From positions 146,326-210,325 of the forward strand of contig NZ_BDBP01000001.1 in NCBI RefSeq assembly GCF_001613045.1: 64,000 bases of DNA, given 5' to 3'. How positions within the stretch are numbered: the stretch's first letter is position 1; every line of letters begins with the position of its first letter. Source of the stretch: Nocardia lijiangensis NBRC 108240 (GTDB lineage: Bacteria; Actinomycetota; Actinomycetes; Mycobacteriales; Mycobacteriaceae). Below the pieces are notes generated by a model, which saw only the letters and a program-made list of their open reading frames with translations, did no database searches and was not told the origin of the DNA. A program made the translations under genes and the position numbers. Positions 26,751-36,303 of this stretch are shown here, piece by piece.

Positions 26751-26767
26751 CAGCGCCGCAGGCGCTG
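26751..26767 (-). terminator. Small hairpin after nrdE
   Basis: CAGCGCC-GCA-GGCGCTG, 7-bp stem, 8 nt beyond the nrdE stop codon. Confidence 0.4.
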
Positions 26768-26774
26768 CCGAAAA

Positions 26775-28967
26775 CTAGAGCATGCAGCTTACGCAGCCGT
26801 CTACTTCGGTACCTTCCAGCGCCATCTGGCGCAGCCGGATGTAGTACAGCGTCTTGATGCCCTTGCGCCAGGCGTAGATCTGCGCCTTGTTCAGGTCGCG
26901 GGTGGTGGCCGTGTCCTTGAAGAAGAGGGTCAGCGACAGGCCCTGGTCCACGTGCTGGGTGGCCGCGGCGTAGGTGTCGATGATCTTCTCGTAGCCGATC
27001 TCGTAGGCGTCCTCGTAGTACTCGAGGTTGTCGTTGTCCATGTAGGGCGCCGGGTAGTAGACGCGCCCGATCTTGCCTTCCTTGCGGATCTCGATCTTCG
27101 ACGCCACCGGGTGGATCGAGCTGGTGGAGTGGTTGATGTAGGAGATCGAGCCGGTCGGCGGCACCGCCTGCAGGTTCTGGTTGTAGATGCCGTGCTCCAT
27201 GACCGAGGCCTTCAGCTCACGCCAGTCGTCCTGGGTCGGGATGTGCACGCCCGCGTCGTCGAACAGCTGCCGCACCCGGTCGGTCTTCGGCTCCCACGCC
27301 TGGTCGGTGTACTTGTCGAAGTACTCGCCGCTGGCATACTTCGATTCGGGGAACCCGCCGAAGTAGCTGCCGCGCTCCTTCGCGATCAGGTTCGACGCCC
27401 GGATCGCGTGGTAGACCACGGTGTAGAAGTAGATGTTGGTGAAGTCGATGCCCTCTTCGGATCCGTAGTGGATTCGCTCGCGGGCCAGGTACCCGTGCAG
27501 GTTCATCTGCCCGAGGCCGATCGCGTGGGACTCGTTGTTGCCCTGCTCGATCGAGGGCACCGAGTAGATGTGCGTCTGGTCCGACACCGCGGTGAGCGCG
27601 CGGATGGCCACCTCGATCGTCTGCGCGAAGTCCGGCGAGTCCATCGACTTGGCGATGTTCAGCGAACCGAGGTTGCAGGAGATGTCCTTGCCGACCTTCG
27701 CGTAGGACAGGTCGTCATTGAACTCCGACGGGGTGGAGACCTGCAGGATCTCCGAGCACAGGTTGGAGTGGGTGATCTTGCCCGCGATCGGGTTGGCCCG
27801 GTTCACCGTGTCCTCGAACATGATGTACGGGTAGCCCGATTCGAACTGCAGCTCGGCGATGGTCTGGAAGAACTCGCGCGCCTTGATCTTCGACTTGCGG
27901 ATCCGCTTGTCGTCGACCATCTCGTAGTACTTCTCGGTGACGTCGATGTCGGCGAACGGCTTGCCGTAGATGCGCTCCACGTCGTACGGCGAGAAGAGGT
28001 ACATGTCCTCGTTCTTCTTCGCCAGCTCGAAGGTGATGTCGGGGATCACCACGCCGAGCGAGAGCGTCTTGATGCGGATCTTCTCGTCCGCGTTCTCCCG
28101 CTTGGTGTCCAGGAAACGGTAGATGTCCGGGTGGTGCGCGTGCAGGTACACCGCGCCGGCGCCCTGCCGCGCGCCGAGCTGGTTGGCGTAGGAGAACGAG
28201 TCCTCCAGCAGCTTCATGATCGGGATGACGCCCGAGCTCTGGTTCTCGATCTTCTTGATCGGCGCGCCGTGCTCGCGAATGTTGCTGAGCAGCAAGGCGA
28301 CACCGCCGCCGCGCTTGGACAGCTGCAGCGCCGAGTTGATGGAGCGCCCGATGGACTCCATGTTGTCCTCGATGCGCAGCAGGAAGCAGGACACCGGCTC
28401 GCCGCGCTGCTTCTTGCCCGAGTTGAGGAAGGTCGGGGTGGCGGGCTGGAAACGTCCGTCGATGACCTCGTCGACCAGCTGGCGGGCCAGGACCTCGTCA
28501 CCGGCGGCCAGGGTCAGCGCGACCATGCACACGCGGTCCTCGAAGCGCTCCAGGTAGCGCTTGCCGTCGAAGGTCTTGAGCGTGTACGAGGTGTAGTACT
28601 TGAACGCGCCGAGGAAGGTCGGGAACCGGAACTTGTGCGCGTAGGCCTGCTTGAACAGGCTCTTGATGAAGGCCCTGCTGTACTGCTCGAGAACCTCGGC
28701 CTCGTAGTAGTTCTCGTCGACCAGGTAGTCCAGCTTCTCGTCCAGGTTGTGGAAGAAGACGGTGTTCTGGTTGACGTGCTGCAGGAAGTACTGGTGGGCG
28801 GCCTCGCGGTCCTTGTCGAACTGGATCTTGCCGTCCGGTCCGTACAGGTTCAGCATCGCGTTGAGGGCGTGGTAGTCGAGTACCTCGCCCGCGGCGTCGG
28901 CGCCACGCACCGGGGGCTGCTCTAAGCGAGCTGTCTTTCCGGCAGGCGCTGTCGTTGCTGTTGCCAA
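26775..28967 (-). CDS. nrdE: Class Ib ribonucleoside-diphosphate reductase, alpha subunit (R1)
   Basis: A 730-residue catalytic subunit that reduces ribonucleoside diphosphates. Recognised blocks: [40 protein letters not shown] then CFLL (an active-site Cys), the radical-site region [35 protein letters not shown], and the C-terminal redox pair CVSCML. The N-terminal [20 protein letters not shown] matches M. tuberculosis NrdE. The start is TTG at 28967, inside the last 46 nt of nrdI, indicating translational coupling. Third gene of nrdHIE. Confidence 0.96.
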   Translation of the reverse strand: MATATTAPAGKTARLEQPPVRGADAAGEVLDYHALNAMLNLYGPDGKIQFDKDREAAHQYFLQHVNQNTVFFHNLDEKLDYLVDENYYEAEVLEQYSRAFIKSLFKQAYAHKFRFPTFLGAFKYYTSYTLKTFDGKRYLERFEDRVCMVALTLAAGDEVLARQLVDEVIDGRFQPATPTFLNSGKKQRGEPVSCFLLRIEDNMESIGRSINSALQLSKRGGGVALLLSNIREHGAPIKKIENQSSGVIPIMKLLEDSFSYANQLGARQGAGAVYLHAHHPDIYRFLDTKRENADEKIRIKTLSLGVVIPDITFELAKKNEDMYLFSPYDVERIYGKPFADIDVTEKYYEMVDDKRIRKSKIKAREFFQTIAELQFESGYPYIMFEDTVNRANPIAGKITHSNLCSEILQVSTPSEFNDDLSYAKVGKDISCNLGSLNIAKSMDSPDFAQTIEVAIRALTAVSDQTHIYSVPSIEQGNNESHAIGLGQMNLHGYLARERIHYGSEEGIDFTNIYFYTVVYHAIRASNLIAKERGSYFGGFPESKYASGEYFDKYTDQAWEPKTDRVRQLFDDAGVHIPTQDDWRELKASVMEHGIYNQNLQAVPPTGSISYINHSTSSIHPVASKIEIRKEGKIGRVYYPAPYMDNDNLEYYEDAYEIGYEKIIDTYAAATQHVDQGLSLTLFFKDTATTRDLNKAQIYAWRKGIKTLYYIRLRQMALEGTEVDGCVSCML

Positions 28968-29383
28968 AACAATCCCAATCCCTCTCGGACGCGTTCGACG
29001 TCCTCAGCGGTTCCCATGAGTTCGAAGCGATACAGGTACGGCACCCCGCACTTGCGCGAGATCACCTCTCCCGCAAAGCAGTAGGTATCGCCGAAGTTCG
29101 TGTTTCCCGCCGCGATGACGCCGCGCAGCAGGGCGCGATTGTGCGGATCGTTGAGGAACTTGGCGACCTGCCGCGGCACGAAATCCTTGTCGGACCGGTT
29201 ACCACCCAGAACGTGCCGACCGCCCCCGTAGGTGGGGACGATCAGCACGTAGGGTTCGTCGACGCGCAGCGAATCGGCGGTGTGCAGTGGTATGCGAGTC
29301 GCCGGGAGTCCCAGCTTCTCGACGAAACGATGTGTGTTCTCCGAGGCACTGGAGAAGTAGACCAGCGCCGTCCCGTCGGACAT
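28922..29383 (-). CDS. nrdI: NrdI flavodoxin-like protein
   Basis: A 153-residue flavoprotein that supplies the oxidant used to assemble the manganese-tyrosyl cofactor of NrdF. It has the FMN-phosphate loop [14 protein letters not shown] (residues 8-21), VPTYGGG (49-55) and [15 protein letters not shown]. Length is normal. A strong GGGAGAGGAG lies before the ATG. It sits between nrdH and nrdE, as expected for this operon. Confidence 0.95.
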   Translation of the reverse strand: MSDGTALVYFSSASENTHRFVEKLGLPATRIPLHTADSLRVDEPYVLIVPTYGGGRHVLGGNRSDKDFVPRQVAKFLNDPHNRALLRGVIAAGNTNFGDTYCFAGEVISRKCGVPYLYRFELMGTAEDVERVREGLGLFWQQQRQRLPERQLA

Positions 29384-29428
29384 CGCTTCTCCTCTCCCAT
29401 CGGATGAACGCCGAAGATGTGGCGCCGA

Positions 29429-29662
29429 TCAGGCCGCTGCGACAGCGAGGGCCTTGATGCGGTCGGGGCGGAAGCCGGACCAGTGGTTCTCGCCCGCGAC
29501 GACGACCGGAGCCTGCAGGTAACCGAGGGCCATGACGTAGTCACGCGCCTCGTCGTTCTCGGAGATGTCGATGACGTCGTAGTCCACCCCGGCCTTGTCG
29601 AGGGCCTTGTAGGTGGCATTGCACTGGACGCAAGCGGGCTTGGTGTACACGGTGATGGTCAT
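29429..29662 (-). CDS. nrdH: NrdH glutaredoxin-like redoxin
   Basis: A 77-residue thioredoxin-fold protein that reduces the NrdE active-site disulfide. Start MTITVYTKPACVQCNATYKA with redox motif CVQC, and WSGFRPDRIKAL near the end, both classic NrdH features. First gene of the operon. The paired NrdR-type boxes lie 234-281 nt upstream of its start, implying a long 5' leader. Confidence 0.95.
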   Translation of the reverse strand: MTITVYTKPACVQCNATYKALDKAGVDYDVIDISENDEARDYVMALGYLQAPVVVAGENHWSGFRPDRIKALAVAAA

Positions 29663-30132
29663 TGAGTCCCTCTCTCCTGTGCCTAATTCGCGGTGGTCGC
29701 GGCCTGGTCACGTAGGCTTCCGCCTCCGGGCCTGAGCTCACACCGCGAGCCTGATCCACAGCCGGTGATCCGTATGCAGTGCGTGATCCGACGTACGCTG
29801 CGCAAACTCCTGGATCCGGTCTCGAAACCCCTGCTAGCGCCGCTGCGGACGATAGCTTTTCACGGTGGGTCCCGCACCGCCTTCCAGCACCGAAGACACT
29901 ACACCTAGTGGCCGACAGAAAGAAACAACACGACATGTTGCGAGTCGCACACATGTAATTCCACCGGGAGAAGTACCAGGACGCTCGATTCGCAACCCGA
30001 CACGTCCGTGGTGCAGATCACAATTCCGTACCGTAGCGCCCTTCTAGCAAACTTCCGCATCACCCGATGTCACACCCGCAACGACTGCCTCGTCCACCCC
30101 TTGTGCGCCCTCTCGGCACACCGGAAACACGA
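29663..30132 (-). promoter_or_regulatory. nrdHIE promoter region and long leader
   Basis: A 470-nt gap without credible genes. It contains the NrdR-type boxes at 29896-29943. Transcription starting near them would give a leader of roughly 200 nt before nrdH. I looked for cobalamin riboswitch landmarks on this strand and did not find a convincing match. Confidence 0.5.
29896..29943. promoter_or_regulatory. Pair of NrdR-type boxes upstream of nrdHIE
   Basis: Box 1 at 29896-29911 is ACACTACACCTAGTGG, differing at two positions from nrdF box 1. Box 2 at 29928-29943, ACACGACATGTTGCGA, is weaker. Spacing is again 32 bp centre to centre, so both nrd transcription units carry the same operator layout. 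Confidence 0.75.
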
Positions 30133-30169
30133 GGCCGCCCCCGTCTCACAAGAGAAGACGGGGGCGGCC
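30133..30169 (-). terminator. Strong hairpin terminator of the FMN reductase gene
   Basis: Perfect 14-bp stem GGCCGCCCCCGTCT / AGACGGGGGCGGCC with a 9-nt loop, 13 nt beyond the stop codon. Confidence 0.75.
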
Positions 30170-30182
30170 GGGGGAACGACGA

Positions 30183-30752
30183 TCAGGCGGACACCAACTG
30201 GCCGTGCGCGGCCTCGACCAGCTCGTGCAGCGTGGCGCCGAGCTGGGTGAGCGCCTCCGCGTCCTCGCGCGGGTGCGCGGCGCCGAAACGCTCGCCGATC
30301 ACGCCGAAGTGAGCGTGCGCGGCCTCGACGATCTTGCCGCCCGCGACGCCGACGGCCTTGACCGCGTCACCGTGCGCCCACTGCCCGGCGTTCGGGCTGA
30401 TGGACGCGCTGACGACGGCGACGGCCTTGTCCTTCAGCGCACCCGCGCCGTATGGCCGCGAGGTCCAGTCGATGGCGTTCTTCAGCACCGCCGAGAGCGT
30501 GCCGTTGTACTCCGGGGTCACCAGGAGCACGCCGTCGGCGTCGGCGACCGCGTCACGCAACCGCTGCGCGGCGGCAGGGACGGCGCCGGGGACGTCGATG
30601 TCCTCGTTGTAGAACGGAATATCGGCGAGACCCTCGTAGATCGCCACTTCGGCGCCGTCCGGCGCGGTCTGCACGGCCGCCTCGGCGAGCTGGCGGTTGA
30701 TCGACGCGGCGCGCAGGCTGCCGACGAGAGCGAGGATGTGGGTCTTTCCCAT
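30183..30752 (-). CDS. NAD(P)H-dependent FMN reductase (Rv3054c-like)
   Basis: A 189-residue flavodoxin-fold protein. ILALVGSLRAASINRQLAEA carries the GSLRxxSxN flavin-phosphate loop, and LVTPEYNGTLSAVLKNAIDW the second flavin-binding block of the NADPH-dependent FMN reductase family (chromate and quinone reductases belong here). ATG 30752 follows GGGAG at 6 nt. It is divergent to a TetR regulator, with a 22-bp near-palindrome between, so repression by that TetR is likely. Position equals Rv3054c. Confidence 0.88.
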   Translation of the reverse strand: MGKTHILALVGSLRAASINRQLAEAAVQTAPDGAEVAIYEGLADIPFYNEDIDVPGAVPAAAQRLRDAVADADGVLLVTPEYNGTLSAVLKNAIDWTSRPYGAGALKDKAVAVVSASISPNAGQWAHGDAVKAVGVAGGKIVEAAHAHFGVIGERFGAAHPREDAEALTQLGATLHELVEAAHGQLVSA

Positions 30753-30800
30753 GACGACTCCCTGGTGTACTGAATGTGTTGTCCGACTTCCATCAGAGAC

Positions 30801-30822
30801 TAACCGGACTACGGTCCGATTA
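30801..30822. promoter_or_regulatory. TetR-type operator in a divergent promoter
   Basis: TAAcCGGACtacgGTCCGaTTA is a 22-bp near-perfect palindrome midway between the FMN reductase and tetR starts. It is the likely binding site of the adjacent TetR protein. Confidence 0.65.
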
Positions 30823-30847
30823 CTTCCCACGAGACCGTGAGAGGGCT

Positions 30848-31516
30848 GTGAACTACCCCACACCGCCGCCCGGCGAACCGCCGCGCGAGCGACCACTGCT
30901 GCGCATCGGCACACCCCTGCCGGGGACCGCCGAGCCCACCGAGCGCGCCGACGCTGCGCGCAACCGGCAGTTGCTGCTGGACGCCGCGCACGACCTGGTC
31001 CGCGCCCACGGCATCGACGGCCTCACGATGGACGAACTGGCCAAGCGCGCGGGCGTCGGCAAAGGCACCGTGTTCCGCCGCTTCGGCAACCGCTCCGGAC
31101 TGATGCGCGCGCTGCTCGACCACTCCGAGCAGAAGTCTCAGGCGGCCTTCATGTTCGGGCCGCCCCCGCTCGGGCCCGGCGCGGCCCCGGTGGACCGGCT
31201 CATCGCGTTCGGGCGCGCCCGGCTGGTCGACATCGAGATCGAGGGCGAGCTGCACCGGGCCGCCGAGATCAGCGAGGCCGGGGACCGCTACACGGGCGCG
31301 CCGTACAACCTGCTCAAGGCGCACGTCTCGATGCTGCTGCGGCAGGCGGGCGCGGCCGGGGAGATCCCGCTGCTGGCCGACAGCCTGCTCGCCGTGCTCG
31401 GCGCGCCGCTGGTGATGTACCAGATGAACGTCCTCGGTTACAGCGCGGAGCGGATCGGGGACAACTGGGACGCCTTCGTTCGCCGGGTTGTCCCGGCCAC
31501 CTCGCCAGTAGAGTGA
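30848..31516 (+). CDS. TetR-family regulator (Rv3055-like)
   Basis: A 222-residue protein. After a Pro-rich leader of about 40 residues comes the DNA-binding helix-turn-helix: LLLDAAHDLVRAHGIDGLTM then DELAKRAGVGKGTVFRRFG (about 42-82). The C-terminal domain would bind a ligand. GTG at 30848 has GAGAGGG upstream; the more upstream open frame has no site. It should control the divergent FMN reductase. The stop is 6 nt before nadE, so the two may be cotranscribed. Confidence 0.88.
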   Translation: MNYPTPPPGEPPRERPLLRIGTPLPGTAEPTERADAARNRQLLLDAAHDLVRAHGIDGLTMDELAKRAGVGKGTVFRRFGNRSGLMRALLDHSEQKSQAAFMFGPPPLGPGAAPVDRLIAFGRARLVDIEIEGELHRAAEISEAGDRYTGAPYNLLKAHVSMLLRQAGAAGEIPLLADSLLAVLGAPLVMYQMNVLGYSAERIGDNWDAFVRRVVPATSPVE

Positions 31517-31522
31517 GGTGCC

Positions 31523-32347
31523 ATGGCTAGTCTGCGCGAACAGATCATCACCGAATTGGGCGTCCAGCCCACGATCGAACCGAAGGTCGAGGTACGCCGC
31601 CGGATCGATTTCCTCAAGGACTATCTGCGCGCAACGCCCGCACAGGGTTTCACGCTCGGCATCAGCGGCGGCCAGGACAGCGCCCTGACCGGCCGGTTGT
31701 GCCAGCTGGCTGCCGAGGAACTGCGGGCCGACGGCTTCGACGCCACCTTCGTCGCGGTGCGGCTCCCCTACGGTGTGCAGTCCGACGAGGCCGACGCCAG
31801 GATCGCGATGACCTTCATCGCGCCGGACCGTTCCGTCGTGGTCAACGTCCGCCCCGGCGCCAACGCGGTGGCGGCCGAGACCGCGTCCGCGCTGAAGGTC
31901 GGCAAGCTGCGCGATTTCGTGCGCGGCAACATCAAGGCCCGCGAGCGCATGGTGATCCAGTACGCCATCGCCGGTCAGGAGAACCTGCTCGTGGTCGGCA
32001 CCGACCACGCCGCCGAGGCCGTCACCGGCTTCTTCACCAAGTACGGCGACGGCGGCGTCGACGTGACCCCGCTGACCGGCCTCACCAAGCGACAGGGCGC
32101 GGCGCTGCTCCAGGAACTCGGCGCGCCCGCCAGCATCTGGTCCAAGGTCCCGACCGCCGACCTCGAGGACGAGCGGCCCGCGCTCCCCGACGAGGAGGCA
32201 CTCGGCCTGCGCTACAGCGAAATCGACGACTACCTCGAGGACAACGACGTCACGCCCGAGGTGGCCGAGCGGGTGGAGACCATCTTCCGCAACACCCGGC
32301 ACAAGCGCACGGTGCCGGTGACTCCGCTCGACACCTGGTGGCGCTGA
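31523..32347 (+). CDS. nadE: Ammonia-dependent NAD+ synthetase
   Basis: A 274-residue protein, the length of single-domain NadE. The ATP pyrophosphatase loop is [39 protein letters not shown] binds deamido-NAD and ammonia, and [21 protein letters not shown] is the C-terminal signature. No glutaminase domain is present, so free ammonia is the donor. It completes NAD synthesis from nicotinate adenine dinucleotide. The start overlaps the end of a GAGGTG site just after tetR. Confidence 0.95.
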   Translation: MASLREQIITELGVQPTIEPKVEVRRRIDFLKDYLRATPAQGFTLGISGGQDSALTGRLCQLAAEELRADGFDATFVAVRLPYGVQSDEADARIAMTFIAPDRSVVVNVRPGANAVAAETASALKVGKLRDFVRGNIKARERMVIQYAIAGQENLLVVGTDHAAEAVTGFFTKYGDGGVDVTPLTGLTKRQGAALLQELGAPASIWSKVPTADLEDERPALPDEEALGLRYSEIDDYLEDNDVTPEVAERVETIFRNTRHKRTVPVTPLDTWWR

Positions 32348-32366
32348 GCGTGATTCAGCGCCGGGT

Positions 32367-33683
32367 CTACTCGGCCGCCTCGACTTCGGCGAGGCGCCGT
32401 GCCAGAAACCGCCGGACCTGCTCGTTGACCGCGAGGTCCAGCGCGGCGCGATAGCTCTCGGCCGCCTCGCGTGGCCGCCCGGCTCGGCGCAACAGATCGG
32501 CTCGGGTGGCCGGGACCAGATGGGTTACGGCCAGGCGCGGATCGTCCGCCACTTCCTCCAGCGCGGCGAGCCCGGCCTCGAATCCGCGCGAAAAGCCCAC
32601 GGCGACGGCCCGGTTCACTCGGACAGCGGGCGAGGCGGAGTAGCGAAGCAGCTCGTCGTAGCTTTCGACGATGGCGTGCCAGTCGGTCTCGGCCCAGCTC
32701 CGGGCCGTCGCGTGCGCCGCGGCGATGCGCGCCTGCGCCAGGTACGGTCCGCCGCCGTCGGCTGCCGCGGATTCGAGGCACGCCAGACCGGCGCGGATGG
32801 CGGCGTGATTCCAGGCGGACCGATCCTGGTCCTCCAACGGAATCAAGTCGCCTTCACCCTGCCGGTCCCGTTCACCGCCGAGCTCCCCCTCCGCGCCGAC
32901 GGCAGCGCCTTCCGCCTCGGCACCGGATTTCCCTGCGACACCGCGCCGTTGCCCGCGCCGGCTGTCCTGCAACAGCATCAACGCCAGCAGCGCCCGCGCC
33001 TCCGGCTCGTCCGGCATCAGCCCGCACAGCAGCCGACCGAGCCGAATCGCTTCGTCGCACAACTCGTCTCGCACGGCCGACGGACCGGACGTCGCGAAAT
33101 AACCCTCGCTGAACACCAGGTACACGCACGCGAGCACACCGGGCATCCGCTCCGGCAACAAGTGCGCGGGCGGCACGCGCAGCGGGATCCCGGCCTGCCG
33201 GATCTTCGCCTTCGCGCGCGACAGGCGTTGCGCGACAGTGTGCTCCGGTTGCAGGAAGGCCCTGGCGATCTCCGCGGTCCGTAGCCCGCACACCAGCCGC
33301 AGCGTCAACGCGACCTGCGACTGCGCCGACAGGGCGGGATGACAGCAGGTGAAGATCATGCGCAGCTGGTCGTCCGGCACCGGCGACACCCCGGCCTCCT
33401 CGATCGGCGCGTGCGCCGCAACCGCATCCTGTTCCTTGGCGGCCCGCGCCGACTCGCGCCGCAGCCGGTCCAGGGCTCGATGCCTTGCCGCGGTGGTGAT
33501 CCAGGCGCCCGGATTCACGGGCGCGCCGCGCTCGGGCCAGGTGCGCAGCGCGTCGGCGAACGCCTCCTGCACCGCGTCCTCGGCGAGGGCGATGTCACCG
33601 ACCATCCTGGCCACGGTGGCCAGGGCCCGGCCGAACTCGGCGCGATAGACCGCGTCGATCCCGGCGGCCGGGCCCGTGGTCAC
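32367..33683 (-). CDS. ECF42-type RNA polymerase sigma factor with C-terminal helical extension
   Basis: A 438-residue protein. Sigma2 (VYRAEFGRALATVARMVGDI, then LAEDAVQEAFADALRTWP) and sigma4 (LTLRLVCGLRTAEIARAFLQ then PEHTVAQRLSRAKAKIRQAG) occupy the first 180 residues. A TPR-like extension of about 230 residues, typical of ECF42, follows. An unusual Gly/Glu/Arg-rich insert (about residues 245-290) interrupts it. No anti-sigma factor is present; ECF42 factors are thought to be controlled through the extension. The GTG start is 2 nt after the stop of the DGPF gene, as expected for this module. Confidence 0.9.
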   Translation of the reverse strand: MTTGPAAGIDAVYRAEFGRALATVARMVGDIALAEDAVQEAFADALRTWPERGAPVNPGAWITTAARHRALDRLRRESARAAKEQDAVAAHAPIEEAGVSPVPDDQLRMIFTCCHPALSAQSQVALTLRLVCGLRTAEIARAFLQPEHTVAQRLSRAKAKIRQAGIPLRVPPAHLLPERMPGVLACVYLVFSEGYFATSGPSAVRDELCDEAIRLGRLLCGLMPDEPEARALLALMLLQDSRRGQRRGVAGKSGAEAEGAAVGAEGELGGERDRQGEGDLIPLEDQDRSAWNHAAIRAGLACLESAAADGGGPYLAQARIAAAHATARSWAETDWHAIVESYDELLRYSASPAVRVNRAVAVGFSRGFEAGLAALEEVADDPRLAVTHLVPATRADLLRRAGRPREAAESYRAALDLAVNEQVRRFLARRLAEVEAAE

Positions 33684-33685
33684 CG

Positions 33686-34396
33686 TCAGTCGCCCAGGTC
33701 GACGATCTGACGCACCTCGGTCCGCCCGTGCTCGCCGAGGGGAATCGCGGCCGCGATCTCGGCCGCCTCCGCCCGGCTCGCCGCCGCGAACAGGTACAGC
33801 CCGTCGACCACCTCCGCGAATTCCGTGAACGGCCCGTCGGTCAGCAGCAATTCACCGTCGCGGACCCGCAGCGTGGTCGCCGAGGACGGCGGTTGCAGAG
33901 CTCCGCCGCCCCGGATGGCCGCCGCGTACTTCGCCCCGAACCGCTCGTGCTCGGCCATCCCCGCGTCCCATTCGGGCGAGCCCGGCGCGATCACCGCCTC
34001 CGGCTTCTCCCACAGCAGCGCCAGCCACCAGTCTGCGCGCGGCGTCTCGTGCGGCGACCACATGACCATCGGCCGCACTTCGACCGCGCCGTCCGCCGCG
34101 GCGGGCAGCAGGCGCGCCAGCTCGATCACCGCGTCGAGGTCGGCGGCATCGAACACATAGAACCCGCCGATGACCTCCGCCTGCTCGGCGAACGGGCCGT
34201 CGGTGATCAGGGTCCGGCCGCCGTCGCGGCGGACGTGCATCGCCGCCGCGGACGGGAACAGCGCCGCGCCACCGGCCACCGCGTCGCCGGCGCGCTCGTC
34301 GAACGCCGCGTATTTCGCCACCTCGGCATCGAACTCCGCCGACCCGGGCTGCACGCCCTCGTCCTCGCGTCCCACCAATGTCGCCAGGTAATACAT
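33686..34396 (-). CDS. DGPF (YCII-like) protein, tandem domains
   Basis: A 236-residue protein with two YCII-type repeats, each ending in the DGPF motif: TLITDGPFAEQAEVIGGFYV (about residue 64) and LLLTDGPFTEFAEVVDGLYL (about 190). Proteins of this kind are the constant partner and usual target of ECF42 sigma factors; their biochemical function is not established. First gene of the two-gene unit, so the promoter upstream of 34396 probably drives both. Confidence 0.88.
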   Translation of the reverse strand: MYYLATLVGREDEGVQPGSAEFDAEVAKYAAFDERAGDAVAGGAALFPSAAAMHVRRDGGRTLITDGPFAEQAEVIGGFYVFDAADLDAVIELARLLPAAADGAVEVRPMVMWSPHETPRADWWLALLWEKPEAVIAPGSPEWDAGMAEHERFGAKYAAAIRGGGALQPPSSATTLRVRDGELLLTDGPFTEFAEVVDGLYLFAAASRAEAAEIAAAIPLGEHGRTEVRQIVDLGD

Positions 34397-34499
34397 CGCG
34401 TCATCCTTCCTCGCTCGAGGGGTCCGATACCCCTTCTACTCGGACGACGAACCGCGGGCCGGGTTCTCTACATCGCGGCGGAGGAAATTTCCGGCGCGC

Positions 34500-34868
34500 T
34501 CAGCACACCGGCCCGCCCTCGGTGGCCGCCGTCGCCCGCAGCAGGTCGCGGACCAGGTCGAAGTCGATCATGTCGAGCTTGCGGAAACGCAGGCAGCCTT
34601 TGCCCATGTCGTGGCCTGCCAGCCGATCGGCGTACGCCGCGCGCACGTCGGTACGCAACAGATAAAAGGAGATGTATTGCTTCTGGTTCGCGAAGGCGAT
34701 CTCGCCGACGCCGTCGCGTTCGTAGCAGGGCATTCCGTAGGCCATGACCTCGGTGAACCCGCTCAGCTCCGCCCGGCACAGCTCCCGCAGCCTGCGCACC
34801 GCCGGGCGGCGGGCCTCCGGCACCTCGGTCAGGTAGCCGTCCACATCGCTCGCCTTGCTCTGCACCAC
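34500..34868 (-). CDS. DUF1801 (YdhG-like) protein
   Basis: A 122-residue protein with VDGYLTEVPEARRPAVRRLR, AYGMPCYERDG, IAFANQKQYISFYLL and the end block GKGCLRFRKLDMIDFDLVRD, the pattern of DUF1801 proteins (relatives of frataxin-like and iron-handling folds; function uncertain). It starts at GTG 34868 without a ribosome site, with TACAGT 6 nt upstream, the leaderless pattern. Monocistronic. Confidence 0.85.
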   Translation of the reverse strand: MVQSKASDVDGYLTEVPEARRPAVRRLRELCRAELSGFTEVMAYGMPCYERDGVGEIAFANQKQYISFYLLRTDVRAAYADRLAGHDMGKGCLRFRKLDMIDFDLVRDLLRATAATEGGPVC

Positions 34869-34895
34869 GGCTCGACTGTAGCCGGGCGCTGCCCG

Positions 34896-35138
34896 TTATC
34901 CGCCCGCGAACGGCGGAAGCACGTCGACGCGGGCGCTCAGCGCCGAGGACGGGTCGCGGGTGAGTTCGTCGCCGATGAGATAGGCGCAGACCCCGAGCAT
35001 CTTGTCCAGATCGGGGCCGTACGCGGCGGCCAGGCTGATGCGCAGATCGGCGATCGTGGCGCCCGCGGGCAGGTCGATCCGCTCGGAATCCTTGCCGACG
35101 GCATCGGCGATGGCGGCGAAATAGCGGACCTCAACCAC
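34896..35138 (-). CDS. moaD: Molybdopterin synthase small subunit (MoaD/ThiS-like)
   Basis: An 80-residue ubiquitin-fold protein ending in the diglycine VLPPFAGG that is thiocarboxylated to carry sulfur to cyclic pyranopterin. [14 protein letters not shown] is the standard first strand. The GTG start overlaps the moaA stop by 8 nt, so translation is coupled. It pairs with MoaE encoded at 38556-38990. Confidence 0.9.
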   Translation of the reverse strand: MVEVRYFAAIADAVGKDSERIDLPAGATIADLRISLAAAYGPDLDKMLGVCAYLIGDELTRDPSSALSARVDVLPPFAGG

Positions 35139-36183
35139 CGATGGCTCCCATCGTGCGTTCCGGCGGGACGAAATCCTCGGCGTCGATGCCGTGTCCCGCC
35201 CACTTGTTCCACATCGCGCCGCGCCAGATGGTGGCCAGTTCGGCGTCGTCGGCGCCGGACCGTATGGCCTCGCGCAGATCGAATTCCTGATCGCTGAACA
35301 GGCAGGAGCGCAGCATGCCGTCGGCGGTCAGCCGGGTGCGGTCGCAGGTGTCGCAGAACTTGCGCGTCACCGTGGCGATGATGCCGACCGTGGCGGGGCC
35401 GCCGTCGACGAGCCACTTCTCGGCCGGTGCGGACGGATCCGAGCGACCGGCCTCGGTGAGGGTGAACCGGGCGCCGAGCACGTCGAGCAGTTCGGCCGCG
35501 GTCACCATGTTGGCGCGGGCCCACTCGTGGTCGGCGTCCAGCGGCATCTCCTCGATGAACCGCAGCTCGCACTCCTCGGCCAGGCACCACGCGAGCAGAT
35601 CCGCCGCGCCGGAAAGGGTTTCGCGCATCAGCACGGCGTTGACCTTGACCGGCGCCAGTCCCGCGGCGCGGGCGGCGCGGATGCCCGCCTGCACCGAGCC
35701 GAGGCGGTCGCGGCGGGTCAGCTTGGCGAAGCCGTCGCGGTCCACGGTGTCCAGCGAGACGTTGACCCGGCCCAACCCGGCCGCGGCGAGCCCGCGGGCC
35801 CGGTGCTCGAGGCCGACGCCGTTGGTGGTCATGGCGAGCGGAATGTCGGGCAGCCGCGCGTGGCAGCCCGCGAGGATCTGCTCCAGATCCCGGCGCATCA
35901 GCGGTTCGCCGCCGGTGAACCGGACCTCGCGCACGCCGAGCTGCTCGACGGCGAGCACCACCAGCCGCACGATCTCCTCGACGGTCAGCAGCTCGTCCTT
36001 CGGGATCGGCGGCAGCCCCTCCTCCGGCATGCAGTACGTGCAGCGCAGCGAACACTTCTCGGTGATCGAGACCCGCAGGTCGCGGGCCACCCGCCCGAAA
36101 CGGTCGATCAGCACGGGCGTGTCGGGGCGTCCGTCGAGCGAGGGGCGCCCTGATCGCACAGTAGGAATGCCCATCTCGACCAA
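35131..36183 (-). CDS. moaA: GTP 3',8-cyclase MoaA
   Basis: A 350-residue radical-SAM enzyme that starts molybdopterin synthesis from GTP. The N-terminal [4Fe-4S] motif is CSLRCTYC, then [14 protein letters not shown]. The C-terminal cluster is [18 protein letters not shown]. It ends in GG, as is normal. TTG at 36183 is preferred because GGAAGG lies 6 nt before it; GTG at 36189 is too close to that site and ATG 36174 too far. The frame stays open far upstream but runs antisense to moeA and moaC. Operon with moaD. Confidence 0.93.
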   Translation of the reverse strand: MVEMGIPTVRSGRPSLDGRPDTPVLIDRFGRVARDLRVSITEKCSLRCTYCMPEEGLPPIPKDELLTVEEIVRLVVLAVEQLGVREVRFTGGEPLMRRDLEQILAGCHARLPDIPLAMTTNGVGLEHRARGLAAAGLGRVNVSLDTVDRDGFAKLTRRDRLGSVQAGIRAARAAGLAPVKVNAVLMRETLSGAADLLAWCLAEECELRFIEEMPLDADHEWARANMVTAAELLDVLGARFTLTEAGRSDPSAPAEKWLVDGGPATVGIIATVTRKFCDTCDRTRLTADGMLRSCLFSDQEFDLREAIRSGADDAELATIWRGAMWNKWAGHGIDAEDFVPPERTMGAIGG

Positions 36184-36303
36184 CGTCACCCTTCCAGTAT
36201 GACCGGTTGTCCGCATCGCATCACGGGCAGCGCCCAGTTCGGCCGATCTCACAAACACCCATGTCAGGACGTGAGACGACCGGCGCCCACTAGGCTCTTC
36301 GCT

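Noticed and set aside
26952..28925. Very long open frame antisense to nrdE (and similar ones antisense to ctaD at 9311-11761 and to the methyltransferases at 1896-4154)
   Set aside because: High-GC codon bias keeps the opposite strand open; products are low-complexity, have no recognisable domains and no ribosome sites, while the other strand encodes well-known enzymes.
29663..29895. Cobalamin riboswitch before nrdHIE
   Set aside because: No convincing B12-box or core pattern; also class Ib reductase is not the usual target.
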